Part shown: one piece after another, positions 1 through 7,489 of the stretch | Numbering within the stretch: position 1 is the stretch's first letter | Layout: each line of letters opens with the position of its first letter | Assembly (NCBI GenBank): GCA_036261615.1 | Contig: DATAKK010000068.1 | Span: 74,390-138,389 of the forward strand | DNA from: JAJYQH01 sp036261615 | GTDB lineage: Bacteria > Actinomycetota > Actinomycetes > Propionibacteriales > Propionibacteriaceae | Direction: 5' to 3' | Length of the DNA: 64,000 bases | Position numbers and translations under genes: made by a program | The notes under the pieces: model-generated | Database searches by the model: none | Told to the model about the DNA's origin: nothing | Seen by the model: the letters and a program-made list of their open reading frames with translations, nothing else

Positions 1-1134
1 AGGCCCTCGGGCGCGGCGCCCGAATTCGCGGGGGCGGAGAGCGAGGCCGACGAGGCGGCCGGCATCGCCGAGTGGCTCGCGGCGGTGCACCGCGAGGGGG
101 TGGAGTGGCGCGAGATGGCCGTGCTGTTCCGCATCTCCGCCCAGTCGCCGGCCCTCGAGGCGGCGCTGGCCGAGCGCGACGTCCCCTACCAGGTGCGCGG
201 AGCCGAGCGGTTCTACGAGCGCCCCGAGATCCGCCAGGCGATGCTGGCCCTGCGGGCGGCGGCCGGCACCGGACCCGCGACCACCGGCGCCGCGGTCGAC
301 GACGACGAGTCGGTGGCCGTGGCTCAGGTGCGCCAGGTGCTGCTGGCGTCCGGCTGGACGCCCGAGCCGCCCAGCGGGGCCGGCCACCAGCGCGAGCGGT
401 GGGAGTCGCTGGCCGCCCTGCTCGACGCCGCGCAGTCGGTCGCCGACGAGGATCCCGATCTCGACTTCGCGTCGGTCGTCGCCGTGCTGCAGCACCGGGC
501 GAGCATCGACCACGCACCACCGGGTGCCGGGGTCACGCTCGCGACCATGCACTCGGCCAAGGGCCTCGAGTGGGACGCCGTCGCGCTCGCCGGCGTCCAC
601 GAGGGCACCATGCCGTTCGTGCTCGCCACCAGCGCCGCCGACCTCGCCGAGGAGCGGCGGCTGCTGCACGTCGCCGTCACCCGGACCCGCTCGCGGCTGC
701 GCATCTCCTGGTCCGGATCCCGGGGGCGGGTCCGGCGCCCCTCCCGGTTCCTCGACGGGTGCCTGCCGGCCGGCCTCTCCGGGGCGGAGGCCGGACCAGC
801 CCCGCGTCCCCGGGCCCCGCGCGCGGTGACCGCCTGCCGGGTCTGCGGCGGCGTGCTCAGCACCGCGGCCGACCGCAAGCTCGGGCGGCACGAGGACTGT
901 CCCTCCAGCTACGACGAGGCCCTGCTCGCCGGGCTCAGGGCCTGGCGCAAGCAGTCGGCGGACGACCAGCACGTCCCGGCGTTCGTCATCTTCACCGACG
1001 CCACCCTCATCGCGATCGCGGAGGCGCTCCCGCGCACCCGCACGGCGCTGGTGGCCATCCCCGGAGTCGGGCGGCGCAAGGCCGAACGCTACGGGGACGA
1101 GGTGCTCGCGCTCGTCGAACGCGCGTCGGGCTGA
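1..1134 (+). CDS. uvrD2: ATP-dependent DNA helicase UvrD2, C-terminal part (cut by window edge)
   Basis: This is the C-terminal end of a superfamily 1 helicase of the UvrD/PcrA type; the start lies before the window. Reading frame 1 is open from base 1. Helicase motif V (MHSAKGLEWD, about 547-576) and motif VI (LLHVAVTRTRSRL, about 661-699) are clear. Next comes a putative metal-binding cluster with a CxxC pair (CRVC, about 835-846) and an HxxC (HEDC, about 889-900). The end is an HRDC domain containing AIPGVGRRKAERYG. The helicase plus Cys cluster plus HRDC order is that of mycobacterial UvrD2, and whiB7 lies next to uvrD2 in mycobacteria as here. Its role there is DNA unwinding in repair or replication. 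Only about 378 codons are visible, so the ATP-binding N-terminal half is not seen. Confidence 0.9.
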   Translation, partial: RPSGAAPEFAGAESEADEAAGIAEWLAAVHREGVEWREMAVLFRISAQSPALEAALAERDVPYQVRGAERFYERPEIRQAMLALRAAAGTGPATTGAAVDDDESVAVAQVRQVLLASGWTPEPPSGAGHQRERWESLAALLDAAQSVADEDPDLDFASVVAVLQHRASIDHAPPGAGVTLATMHSAKGLEWDAVALAGVHEGTMPFVLATSAADLAEERRLLHVAVTRTRSRLRISWSGSRGRVRRPSRFLDGCLPAGLSGAEAGPAPRPRAPRAVTACRVCGGVLSTAADRKLGRHEDCPSSYDEALLAGLRAWRKQSADDQHVPAFVIFTDATLIAIAEALPRTRTALVAIPGVGRRKAERYGDEVLALVERASG

Positions 1135-1164
1135 CGGAGCGACCCGCCGCCGAACTCCCTTGTC

Positions 1165-1203
1165 GAAAATGGATTGCCAGGAGCCCTGAGACCGGTAAAG
1201 TAT
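1165..1203 (+). promoter_or_regulatory. Candidate whiB7 promoter with AT-rich WhiB7 tract
   Basis: An A-rich tract, GAAAATGGA (1165-1173), abuts a -35-like TTGCCA (1174-1179). After a 16-bp spacer comes a -10-like TAAAGT (1196-1201). In mycobacteria WhiB7 acts with the primary sigma factor at promoters with an AT-rich stretch just upstream of the -35, contacted by its AT-hook, and activates its own gene. The same order here suggests autoregulation; the exact transcription start is not known. Confidence 0.6.
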
Positions 1204-1272
1204 CCCGGGTCGCCTGGAGGACGGGCGTGCACCGCGTCGGAACCGGTGCCTGACACAGCGAAGGAGGTCGAC

Positions 1273-1455
1273 GTGCTGATGAACACCATCACGGGTACTG
1301 CCGTGCCGCGCATGCGCGCCGCGACCCTCCTCGCCTCGGGGGGAGCACTGCGCCCCGATCTCTCGGGAACGCGCGGCCTCGGCCAGGCGCCCGCCCCCAC
1401 GCACGTCCACACGTCCATCACCGATCCGGGTCACCCCACCGCGATACCGCTCTAG
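1273..1455 (+). CDS. whiB7 upstream ORF (leader peptide)
   Basis: A 60-codon ORF starts at GTG 1273, five bases after a strong AGGAGG (1262-1267); ATG 1279 is a second possible start. It ends with TAG at 1453-1455, only 15 bases before the stem of an intrinsic terminator. The peptide is rich in Ala, Thr, Pro and Gly and shows no domain. Placement between promoter and terminator ahead of whiB7 matches the regulatory uORF of the mycobacterial whiB7 leader, where impaired uORF translation allows read-through. The peptide product probably does not matter. Function is inferred from position, not from similarity I can verify. Confidence 0.7.
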   Translation: MLMNTITGTAVPRMRAATLLASGGALRPDLSGTRGLGQAPAPTHVHTSITDPGHPTAIPL

Positions 1456-1470
1456 CCAGCGCCGTCTCAC

Positions 1471-1509
1471 GGGCCGTGACTCCGATCAACCGGAATCACG
1501 GCCCTTTTT
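1471..1509 (+). terminator. Intrinsic terminator/attenuator in the whiB7 leader
   Basis: The left arm at 1471-1484 (GGGCCGTGACTCCG) pairs with 1491-1504 over 14 positions with a single mismatch (C1480/A1495). A 6-base loop separates the arms, and five T residues (1505-1509) follow. It lies between the uORF stop (1455) and the whiB7 start (1563), so it can stop transcription before whiB7. This is one of the most textbook-like terminators in the window, and its position inside a leader argues for attenuation rather than simple gene ending. Confidence 0.88.
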
Positions 1510-1562
1510 GTCATCCCGGCCGGGGACGATTCCGGAGCAGCACGGGATTTCCAGGAGACACC

Positions 1563-1907
1563 ATGAACGCGATGCCGAGCCTGACGGCCCATGAGGTGCA
1601 GATCGAGCCCTCCCACACGGGCCAGTTGGTCGACCTCTTCCGACAGGCGTGGCTGCCGGTGAGCGACCGGGCCGCCTGCCTCGACCACGACCCCGAGCTG
1701 TTCTTCGCCGAGTCGCCGGCCGACGTCGAGCGGGCCAAGCTCGTGTGCCACGGCTGCCCAGTGCGGGAGGTCTGCCTGTCGGCGGCGAAGCGGAGGGCCG
1801 AACCCCACGGCGTGTGGGGTGGCGAGCTCTTCGTGGGCGGCGTCGTCGTGGCCCGCAAGCGCCCGCGTGGGCGGCCGCGCAAGACTCAGATCGTCGAGGC
1901 CGCGTGA
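1563..1907 (+). CDS. whiB7: WhiB7 transcriptional regulator
   Basis: A 114-residue Wbl protein. Four cysteines for a 4Fe-4S cluster are at C39, C62, C65 and C71, followed by the G-V-W-G-G-E turn (83-88). The C-terminal AT-hook (KRPRGRPRK, about 99-107) is the mark of the WhiB7 subfamily. WhiB7 binds the primary sigma factor and turns on intrinsic antibiotic resistance genes under ribosome stress. Start ATG 1563 has CAGGAG nearby. The gene sits behind a leader with a uORF and terminator. Its 3' end overlaps the opposite-strand ThiF-like gene by 22 bp. Confidence 0.93.
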   Translation: MNAMPSLTAHEVQIEPSHTGQLVDLFRQAWLPVSDRAACLDHDPELFFAESPADVERAKLVCHGCPVREVCLSAAKRRAEPHGVWGGELFVGGVVVARKRPRGRPRKTQIVEAA

Positions 1908-2761
1908 GCGGCGGCCCCGCACCTGCACGCCGGGTGCGGGGCCACGGCGAAGCCGCGCAGGGTCGGGAACAGCGGGTCGCTGACCTCGACGCGGCCGGCC
2001 AGCGCCCGGCGTCCCGCCTGCGGAGCCGCCAGATGCCGACCGACGACGGCCGCGGCCCAGGCGAGCGACGAGTCGTCGGTGACCGCCCGGCGCTGCTCGA
2101 GGTCGGCGAGCACGCGGGCGTAGCCCGCGTCGTGGGCCGCCCACCCGTGGTCGTGACACTCCAGGCACGGGGTGACCCCCGGCAGAACCCACGGCCCGAC
2201 CAGCGCCACGCCCTGGTGCACGCGCACGACGACGTGGTCGGCACCCCTCCTCACCAGCCGGCGGGCGAGTACCCGGTCGGGTTCGGCGCTCGCCGTGCAC
2301 ACCACCACGACCGAGCCCGGACGCCACGCGTCCTCGGGGTGGGCGTCGGTCCACCGTGCGGGACGCCGGGTGCCTCGACGTTCGGCCAGCAGCCCGGTCT
2401 GCCAGGTCGTGGGCCCCTCGGCGGGACGCGAGGGGTCGCGCCCCAGAACGACATCGAGGGAGGACCGGAGGACGAGGTGGCGCCCGATCGCCGCGGCCCC
2501 GGCTCCGTCGCCGACCACGACGACCTCACGCAGGGCGGGGGAGGGGTGCCGAACGTCCGCCGCGCCCCGCAGGGCCCGGTCGAGCCGGGCGGCGAGGTGG
2601 GGGTCGTCGTCGCCGGCGCCGTCGTCCTGCAGCCAGTGATGCGGGCCGCGCCACAGTCGCACGGCGGCTCCCGACGGTCCGGTGACGGCGATGACATCGG
2701 CGCCCCAGCCGTCGGCCGGCAGGGTCGGGCAGGGCGCGGGGAGTGCTGTGGTGACGGCCAT
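1886..2761 (-). CDS. ThiF/E1-like or cyclodehydratase-like protein of unknown function
   Basis: A 291-residue protein with a Rossmann-like glycine motif (VVVVGDGAGAAA, about 80-91). It has two cysteine pairs expected to bind zinc, P-C-L-E-C in the middle and C-R-C near the C-terminus. This layout belongs to the ThiF/E1 superfamily, in the branch often annotated as cyclodehydratase or TOMM leader-binding protein. No precursor peptide, YcaO or dehydrogenase gene is nearby, so a natural-product role is unsupported. In mycobacteria a homologue also lies beside whiB7 and uvrD2, which suggests an old conserved function. Start ATG 2761 was chosen over an upstream in-frame ATG at 2926 because the extension is Arg/Pro-rich and not protein-like. 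Confidence 0.7.
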   Translation of the reverse strand: MAVTTALPAPCPTLPADGWGADVIAVTGPSGAAVRLWRGPHHWLQDDGAGDDDPHLAARLDRALRGAADVRHPSPALREVVVVGDGAGAAAIGRHLVLRSSLDVVLGRDPSRPAEGPTTWQTGLLAERRGTRRPARWTDAHPEDAWRPGSVVVVCTASAEPDRVLARRLVRRGADHVVVRVHQGVALVGPWVLPGVTPCLECHDHGWAAHDAGYARVLADLEQRRAVTDDSSLAWAAAVVGRHLAAPQAGRRALAGRVEVSDPLFPTLRGFAVAPHPACRCGAAAHAASTI

Positions 2762-2983
2762 GGGCGTCAGCCTTGTCGCGGCGGGCCCTGCCGGCGTCCG
2801 GTTCGTCAGGTCAGGACGGAACGGACAACGGCGGGCGCCGTGCGGACAACACCGGGTGCGTGCGGGACGACACCGGGCGCGATCGGGGCCGGGGACGCGA
2901 AGGGGGCGGCACCAGGGCCGCCCCACAACGCCATGCTGTCGCGCTCAGGCGCGACGGGCGCGCGATGATCGCGCGCCGCTACG

Positions 2984-3148
2984 TCACTTGACCTTGCCGA
3001 GAATCCGGTTGAGGTTCGTGCCGCACTCGGGGCAGGTGGCCTTGGCCATCCGGGTGCCCTTGTCGTTGACCACCACGTGGCCGCTGGCCTCGCGCTTCGC
3101 CTTGCACTTCACGCAGTAGAACTCACCGCTGTAGGTCTCGTCGCTCAT
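2984..3148 (-). CDS. DUF5679 small zinc-ribbon protein
   Basis: A 54-residue protein with two Cys pairs, CVKC near residue 12 and CPEC near residue 39, forming a likely zinc ribbon. It ends in a basic tail (NRILGKVK). A good AGGAGG sits just upstream of the ATG at 3148, and a candidate promoter lies at 3200-3228. Proteins of this type are widespread in actinobacteria and have no known function; nucleic-acid binding is plausible from the basic zinc ribbon but is inference. Confidence 0.8.
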   Translation of the reverse strand: MSDETYSGEFYCVKCKAKREASGHVVVNDKGTRMAKATCPECGTNLNRILGKVK

Positions 3149-3533
3149 GCTTCCTCCTGGCTGTTGGGCGGCGTTCCGGGCGGGACGACATGAGGTTTGG
3201 TAAAGCCCAGACGCGCTACGGGGGTCAACTGTTCCACAACCCCGGGCCACCGACAAAGGGGGGAGGCCGATCCGAGTCGGGCGCGCCGCCCGCGGACAAG
3301 GGGCGGCGCTGGTGTGAGCGTCCCCGATCGGGTGTCGCGGCGCCCCCCGGGACGCAGTGAGGCCCCGGGATCTCCCGCTTGCCTTCCCCTGCATGCGGTG
3401 ACCTTCCGAGGCCTCGCCGATGAACCTATCGGCAAACGAATGAGGAGGTCAAGTGGCTGTTGGACGCCGCCCGGTCGGCCACCGCGGAGCCACCGTCCGG
3501 GGTTCTGTCGGTGGCGCGTGCCAGTCTTGGGCC
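3149..3533. other. Intergenic region, divergent promoters
   Basis: No gene is supported in these 385 bp. On the minus strand TTGACC (3228-3223), a 17-bp spacer and CTTTAC (3205-3200) form a plausible promoter for the DUF5679 gene. On the plus strand AGGAGG (3443-3448) precedes GTG 3453, an in-frame upstream start for the next gene. Codons 3453-3533 have unusually low GC at third positions for this genome, so that stretch is probably untranslated. Confidence 0.5.
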
Positions 3534-4199
3534 ATGGAGTTCCGCCGAGCCGCCGAACCGCCGCTCCCGCCCCCGGTCGCCGCTCCCGCGGGAGACGGGC
3601 GCCCGATCGAGGTCGAGATCAGGCGGTCGGCCCGGCGCCGGCGCACCGCCCAGGCCAGGTGGGAGGCCGGCCGCATTGTCGTAATGGTGCCCGCCGGCCT
3701 TCCCGGTCGCGAGGAGCAGCGGCTCGTCGAGGGCCTGGTCGCCAAGGTCAACCGTTCCGCGGCCCGTCCCCGCACCCGGGGCGACCAGTGGCTCGGCGAG
3801 GTCGCGGTCCGCCTGGCCCGCGCCCACCTCGATCCGGTCGTCCGACGCGAGGTGCGTGCCAGCAGCATCCGGTGGGTGTCGACGATGGAGCGCCGCTGGG
3901 GGTCGTGCACGATCGGCACCGGGCGCATCCGCATCGCCGACACCCTCGGCACGGCGCCCCTCCACGTCGTCGAGGCTGTGGTGTTCCACGAGCTCGTGCA
4001 CCTCGTCGAGCCCGGGCACACCGCGCGGTTCCGCTCGCTCGAGGCGCTCTACCCGCAGCACGACCTCGCCCGCAACTGGCTGCGCGGGTGGTCGGCGGGG
4101 CACGCCGCGGCGTCCAGGGAGGCTGGACACCCCGCGGTCGACCCCGGCGACGACTGGGACGACGGCGACGACGACCGGGACGACGGCGCGTTCGACTGA
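3534..4199 (+). CDS. YgjP-like M48-type metallopeptidase domain protein (DUF45)
   Basis: A 221-residue protein with the zinc signature HELVH (in VVFHELVHLVEPGHTARF) and a third ligand candidate in PGH. The W-G-S-C motif upstream (RRWGSC) is typical of the YgjP/DUF45 family. The tail is very acidic (many Asp). ATG 3534 is preceded by CAGTCT six bases upstream, a -10-like box that fits leaderless transcription. A longer form from GTG 3453 has a good AGGAGG, but its extra 27 codons look non-coding. The substrate is unknown. It ends 23 bp from the converging Zincin_2-type gene. Confidence 0.82.
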   Translation: MEFRRAAEPPLPPPVAAPAGDGRPIEVEIRRSARRRRTAQARWEAGRIVVMVPAGLPGREEQRLVEGLVAKVNRSAARPRTRGDQWLGEVAVRLARAHLDPVVRREVRASSIRWVSTMERRWGSCTIGTGRIRIADTLGTAPLHVVEAVVFHELVHLVEPGHTARFRSLEALYPQHDLARNWLRGWSAGHAAASREAGHPAVDPGDDWDDGDDDRDDGAFD

Positions 4200-4222
4200 G
4201 CGGGCCGATCCTGGGCGGCTCC

Positions 4223-5680
4223 TCAGGACTCGGGCGTGGTGTCCGGGCCGTGCGGCCCCTCGCCGGGGCCCTCGGCGGTCGGGCCGTCGGCCCCGGGCCC
4301 GCCCGGCCCGCTCGCGTCACCTGGCCCGCTCGCGTCACCCGGGCCGCCGTTGAGCAGTTGCTGCAGCTCGAGGTCGATCTCGTCGAAGGCCCGGGAGCCC
4401 TCGCCGGTGGTGCCGTGCACGAACCCCTGGGGGTCGTCGAGCGCCTCGGCCCCGGGGGCGAGGTCTGGGTGCGCCCACAGGGCGTCGCGGCCGTCGATGC
4501 CCCGGGCCTCGCGCAGCATCGCCCAGAGGGTGGCGGCGTCCCGCACCCGGCGTGGACGCAGTTCGAGCCCGACGAGGGTGCGGAACACGGTCTCCGCGGG
4601 GCCGCCGGCGCCGCGGCGGCGCCGGATCATCTCCGACAGCTGGGGCTCGGCGGGCATCCAGCCCTGGGCGGCCTGTGACGTGACCTCGTCGACCCACCCC
4701 TCGATGAGTGCCACGAGGGTCTCCAGCCGGGCGAGGATCGCGTCCTGCTCGGCGGTGCGTGTGGGCTCGAACAACCGTCCCTTGAGGTTCTCGGACACCT
4801 GCAGCAGCTTGTCGGGGGTGAGCTCCCCGAGGTCGTCGATGTCGACGGCGTCCTCGAGGGCCGAGGTGTCGATGCGGATCTCGCGGGCGTAGTGCTCGAC
4901 CATGGCGAGCAGCTGGGGAGCCAGCCAGCCCGCCTCGGCGAACAGCCGCTGCCGCGCGGTCTCACGCAGGGTGAGATAGAGGAGCACGTCGTCGGCGGGG
5001 ATGTCGAGGCCCTCGCCGAAGCCGCCGACCGCGGCGGGAAGCACGACCACGCGCGGCTGCGCGAGCAGCTGCAGCCCGATCTCGGTGCCGGTGAGCACCT
5101 GGGTGGACAGCTGACCGAGGGCCTGCGCGAGCTGCATCGAGTACATCGAGCCCGCCATCTGGTTGAGCATCGGCGACAGCATGGAACTGATGCCGGCGAG
5201 CTCCGGCGGCAGCGCGGCGCCACCGGTCTGGAGCAGCCCGCCCATCGCCTGGGCCATGCTCGCGGCGATCGGGTCGGTGATGTGCTGCCAGGCGCCCATC
5301 GTGTTCTCGATCCACTCCGCCCGGCTCCACGCCACCGGACGCGCGGCGAGCTCGGGCAGGGCGCACGCCTTGTCGAGCCACAGGTCGGCGAGCCGGCCGG
5401 CGTCCGCGACCCGCCGCTGGTCTGTGGAGGTGGGGGTGGGGTCGGGGCCCAGGGTGGCCGTGACCTGGCGGGCGAACTGGCGGGTGCGATCCCAGTTCAC
5501 GCCCGATGCCCCGGTCTCGCCCCCGCCCATGGAGGCGAGCCGGCTCTGCATCTGCTGGACGAGCGCGGCGAAGTCGATCTCGCCGTGCGGGCCGACGTTG
5601 ATGCCGAGCTGGCGCAGCAGGTTGGCCAGCTGATCGTCGGGGCCGTCGCCCTCGCCACCGGGCAGGAAGGGATTGCTCAT
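4223..5680 (-). CDS. Zincin_2 (DUF2342) family protein, annotated zinc-dependent metalloprotease
   Basis: A 485-residue protein of the actinobacterial Zincin_2/DUF2342 family, recognised from the N-terminal region (NWDRTRQFARQV), the WIENTMGAW segment and the central PAAVGGFGEGLDIP. The segment where a zinc motif would be expected reads LTLRETARQRLF, without HExxH, so catalysis as a zinc protease is doubtful. The C-terminus is a Gly/Pro/Asp-rich low-complexity tail. Start ATG 5680 is followed by a plausible N-terminus (MSNPFLPGG). The gene is divergent from the PDZ-Lon protease gene, as in mycobacteria. Function unknown. Confidence 0.8.
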   Translation of the reverse strand: MSNPFLPGGEGDGPDDQLANLLRQLGINVGPHGEIDFAALVQQMQSRLASMGGGETGASGVNWDRTRQFARQVTATLGPDPTPTSTDQRRVADAGRLADLWLDKACALPELAARPVAWSRAEWIENTMGAWQHITDPIAASMAQAMGGLLQTGGAALPPELAGISSMLSPMLNQMAGSMYSMQLAQALGQLSTQVLTGTEIGLQLLAQPRVVVLPAAVGGFGEGLDIPADDVLLYLTLRETARQRLFAEAGWLAPQLLAMVEHYAREIRIDTSALEDAVDIDDLGELTPDKLLQVSENLKGRLFEPTRTAEQDAILARLETLVALIEGWVDEVTSQAAQGWMPAEPQLSEMIRRRRGAGGPAETVFRTLVGLELRPRRVRDAATLWAMLREARGIDGRDALWAHPDLAPGAEALDDPQGFVHGTTGEGSRAFDEIDLELQQLLNGGPGDASGPGDASGPGGPGADGPTAEGPGEGPHGPDTTPES

Positions 5681-5777
5681 GCCTCCAGTGTCCCAAACCC
5701 CCCAAGCCTCATGGCGGCGCGTCGGGATCGTGCTGCCGAACCAGTCACGGCGGGGTTGGGGCGCTAGGGGCGCGTTG

Positions 5778-5783
5778 TATGGT
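5778..5783 (+). promoter_or_regulatory. -10 box (TATGGT) of a leaderless transcript
   Basis: TATGGT lies exactly 7 bases before ATG 5791 of a short leader ORF, the spacing for a transcript that begins at or within a base or two of its start codon. Confidence 0.5.
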
Positions 5784-5790
5784 TTCGGCC

Positions 5791-5865
5791 ATGATCGAAC
5801 AGGGCCGTGCCGCTCGGCGCCTCGCGCCCGGCCGCGGCCCGGCGCTGCCCGGGACGACGGGATGA
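5791..5865 (+). CDS. 24-codon leader ORF coupled to the PDZ-Lon protease gene
   Basis: ATG 5791 opens a 24-residue, Arg/Gly/Pro-rich peptide ending with TGA at 5863-5865. Its stop overlaps the protease start as ATGA (5862-5865), so ribosomes ending here could restart on the protease. A -10 box 7 bases upstream suggests the mRNA begins at this ATG. The protease ATG has no clear ribosome-binding site of its own, which supports coupling. Supported only by position, spacing and overlap. Confidence 0.45.
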   Translation: MIEQGRAARRLAPGRGPALPGTTG

Positions 5866-6911
5866 CCCGGCAGAGCTGGACGGCGCTCACCTCGGCGGTG
5901 GCGTTCGTCATCCTCGCGGTCCTCCTCGGCGTGCTGCACGTGCCGTTCGTCGCCTGGGCGCCGGGGGAGACGGTCAACCTGCTGGGGCGCAACTCGGCCG
6001 GGCAACCCAACCTCCGGGTCAACGGGGTCAAGACCTACACGACCACCGGGTCGCTCCTCATGACGACCGTCTCGGTGACCCGGGTCGACTCCGGGCTCAG
6101 CCTCCCCGAGGCCCTGGCCGCGTACGTGCTGCCCAGCCGCGACGTGCTTCCGCGGGACGTCGTCTACCCGCCGAGCCTCAGCAACGACCAGGTGCAGTCG
6201 CAGGAAGCCCAGATGATGGACACCTCGCAGCAGTCGGCGCTCGTCGCCGCGCTGCGGGCGGCCGGGCAGCCGGTCAAGGAGATGCCGGTGGTGGCGGCGG
6301 TGGTCACGTCGGGTCCCTCCAACGGCAAGCTGCAGCCCGGTGACCTCATCGAGAAGGTCGACGGGACGCCCGTGCAGACGGTCGACGACGTCACCCGGAT
6401 GATCGCCAAGCACAAGGTCGGCGACACGGTGACCATGACGGTGAAGCGCAACGGCTCGACCGTGGGGGTGAGCATCACGACGGTGGCCTCCAACGACGGC
6501 AACTCGACCCCGCGGGTGGGCATCAGGGTCGCGGTGGGCTACGACCTGCAGGCCAGTGCCACCTTCGGCATCGACCCGAGCATCGTCGGACCCAGCGGCG
6601 GCCTCATGTTCTCCCTGGCCATCTACGACCTCATCACCCAGTCGGCCATCGCCGGCGACCGCATCGTCGCCGGAACCGGCGAGATCAGCGCCGACGGCAC
6701 CGTGAGCCCGATCGGCGGCATCCAGGAGAAGATCGCCGGCGCCAGTGCCGCGCACGCGACGGTCTTCCTCGTGCCGGCAGGCAACTGCGTCGACGTCGCC
6801 GGCCTGCACACCTCACTGCAACTCGTCAAGGTCGCCACTCTCGACGACGCGATCTCCGCCCTCAACGCGCTGAAGTCGGCCGACACGGCGAAGGAGGTTC
6901 CGCATTGCTGA
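5862..6911 (+). CDS. Membrane-anchored PDZ-Lon (S16) serine protease
   Basis: A 349-residue protein. One N-terminal membrane anchor (about 7-27) is followed by a PDZ domain (around SGPSNGKLQPGDLIEKVDG) and a C-terminal Lon-type S16 protease domain. The catalytic Ser is in GPSGGLMF and the Lys in GGIQEKIAGA, making a Ser-Lys dyad outside the membrane. In mycobacteria the homologue lies beside Zincin_2 and UPF0182 genes in the same order, suggesting envelope protein quality control; the substrate is unknown. Start ATG 5862 overlaps a leader ORF as ATGA. The gene overlaps the next one by 7 bases. Confidence 0.9.
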   Translation: MTRQSWTALTSAVAFVILAVLLGVLHVPFVAWAPGETVNLLGRNSAGQPNLRVNGVKTYTTTGSLLMTTVSVTRVDSGLSLPEALAAYVLPSRDVLPRDVVYPPSLSNDQVQSQEAQMMDTSQQSALVAALRAAGQPVKEMPVVAAVVTSGPSNGKLQPGDLIEKVDGTPVQTVDDVTRMIAKHKVGDTVTMTVKRNGSTVGVSITTVASNDGNSTPRVGIRVAVGYDLQASATFGIDPSIVGPSGGLMFSLAIYDLITQSAIAGDRIVAGTGEISADGTVSPIGGIQEKIAGASAAHATVFLVPAGNCVDVAGLHTSLQLVKVATLDDAISALNALKSADTAKEVPHC

Positions 6912-7489
6912 ACGACGACCCGCAGGCGCGGACGCCGGAGGAGTCCGGCTCGTCCCCGGCCGACGACGCCCTCGTGGCGGCCCTGGTCGAGATCGAGCAC
7001 CACGTCGGCCAACAGGGCTGGGACCAGCCGGCCAGGTTGTTCGCGCTCGTGCGCACCGACGAGCTGGTGGCCGCGGAGCCCGCCCTGGCCGAGCACCTCG
7101 TCGTCACCGCCCCGGACGCCCTGTCCTCGATCGAGCAGGAGGACTTCCGCGAGGGTGACGACCTGCAGACCACGCTCGAGCGCATCCAGTGGTCGGGCGC
7201 GGTCACCGGGTGCGCCCTGAGCGTCGAGCGCAGCTTCCTGCCCAGCGGGGACGAGGCCGACCTCCCCGACGACCCCGACGAGGCGGCCCGGGCGGTGGCG
7301 AACCACCCGCACCGCCAGGACCTCCGGGTGGTCGTCGGCGTACTGCGTGACGGCCGCTCCCATGGCGTGGGCCGGTACCGGGAGCGGCCCGACGACCTGT
7401 TCGGCGGCCCCGACCTCGCGCCCGGCATCGCCCGGATCCTCGCCGGAACGCTGCTCATCGACCAGCCCGGGGGCGGGCACCGGCCATGA
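6905..7489 (+). CDS. PPA1309 family protein
   Basis: A 194-residue soluble acidic protein of the family named after a Cutibacterium acnes gene; function unknown. Recognisable stretches are LVEIEHHVGQQGWDQPARLFALV near the N-terminus and RDGRSHGVGRYRERPDDLFGG near the C-terminus. TTG 6905 is the start: AAGGAGG (6891-6897) lies 7 bases upstream and no other start fits. It overlaps the PDZ-Lon gene by 7 bases and the UPF0182 gene by 4 (ATGA), so all three are probably one operon. Confidence 0.85.
   Translation: MLNDDPQARTPEESGSSPADDALVAALVEIEHHVGQQGWDQPARLFALVRTDELVAAEPALAEHLVVTAPDALSSIEQEDFREGDDLQTTLERIQWSGAVTGCALSVERSFLPSGDEADLPDDPDEAARAVANHPHRQDLRVVVGVLRDGRSHGVGRYRERPDDLFGGPDLAPGIARILAGTLLIDQPGGGHRP

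Noticed and set aside
1264..1421. Minus-strand ORF opposite the whiB7 uORF
   Set aside because: It has no ribosome-binding site, overlaps the promoter and uORF, and shows no domain.
3453..3533. Upstream GTG start (with AGGAGG) for the YgjP-like peptidase
   Set aside because: The 27 extra codons have low third-position GC and no protein-like character; a -10 box fits ATG 3534 instead. Kept as an alternative.
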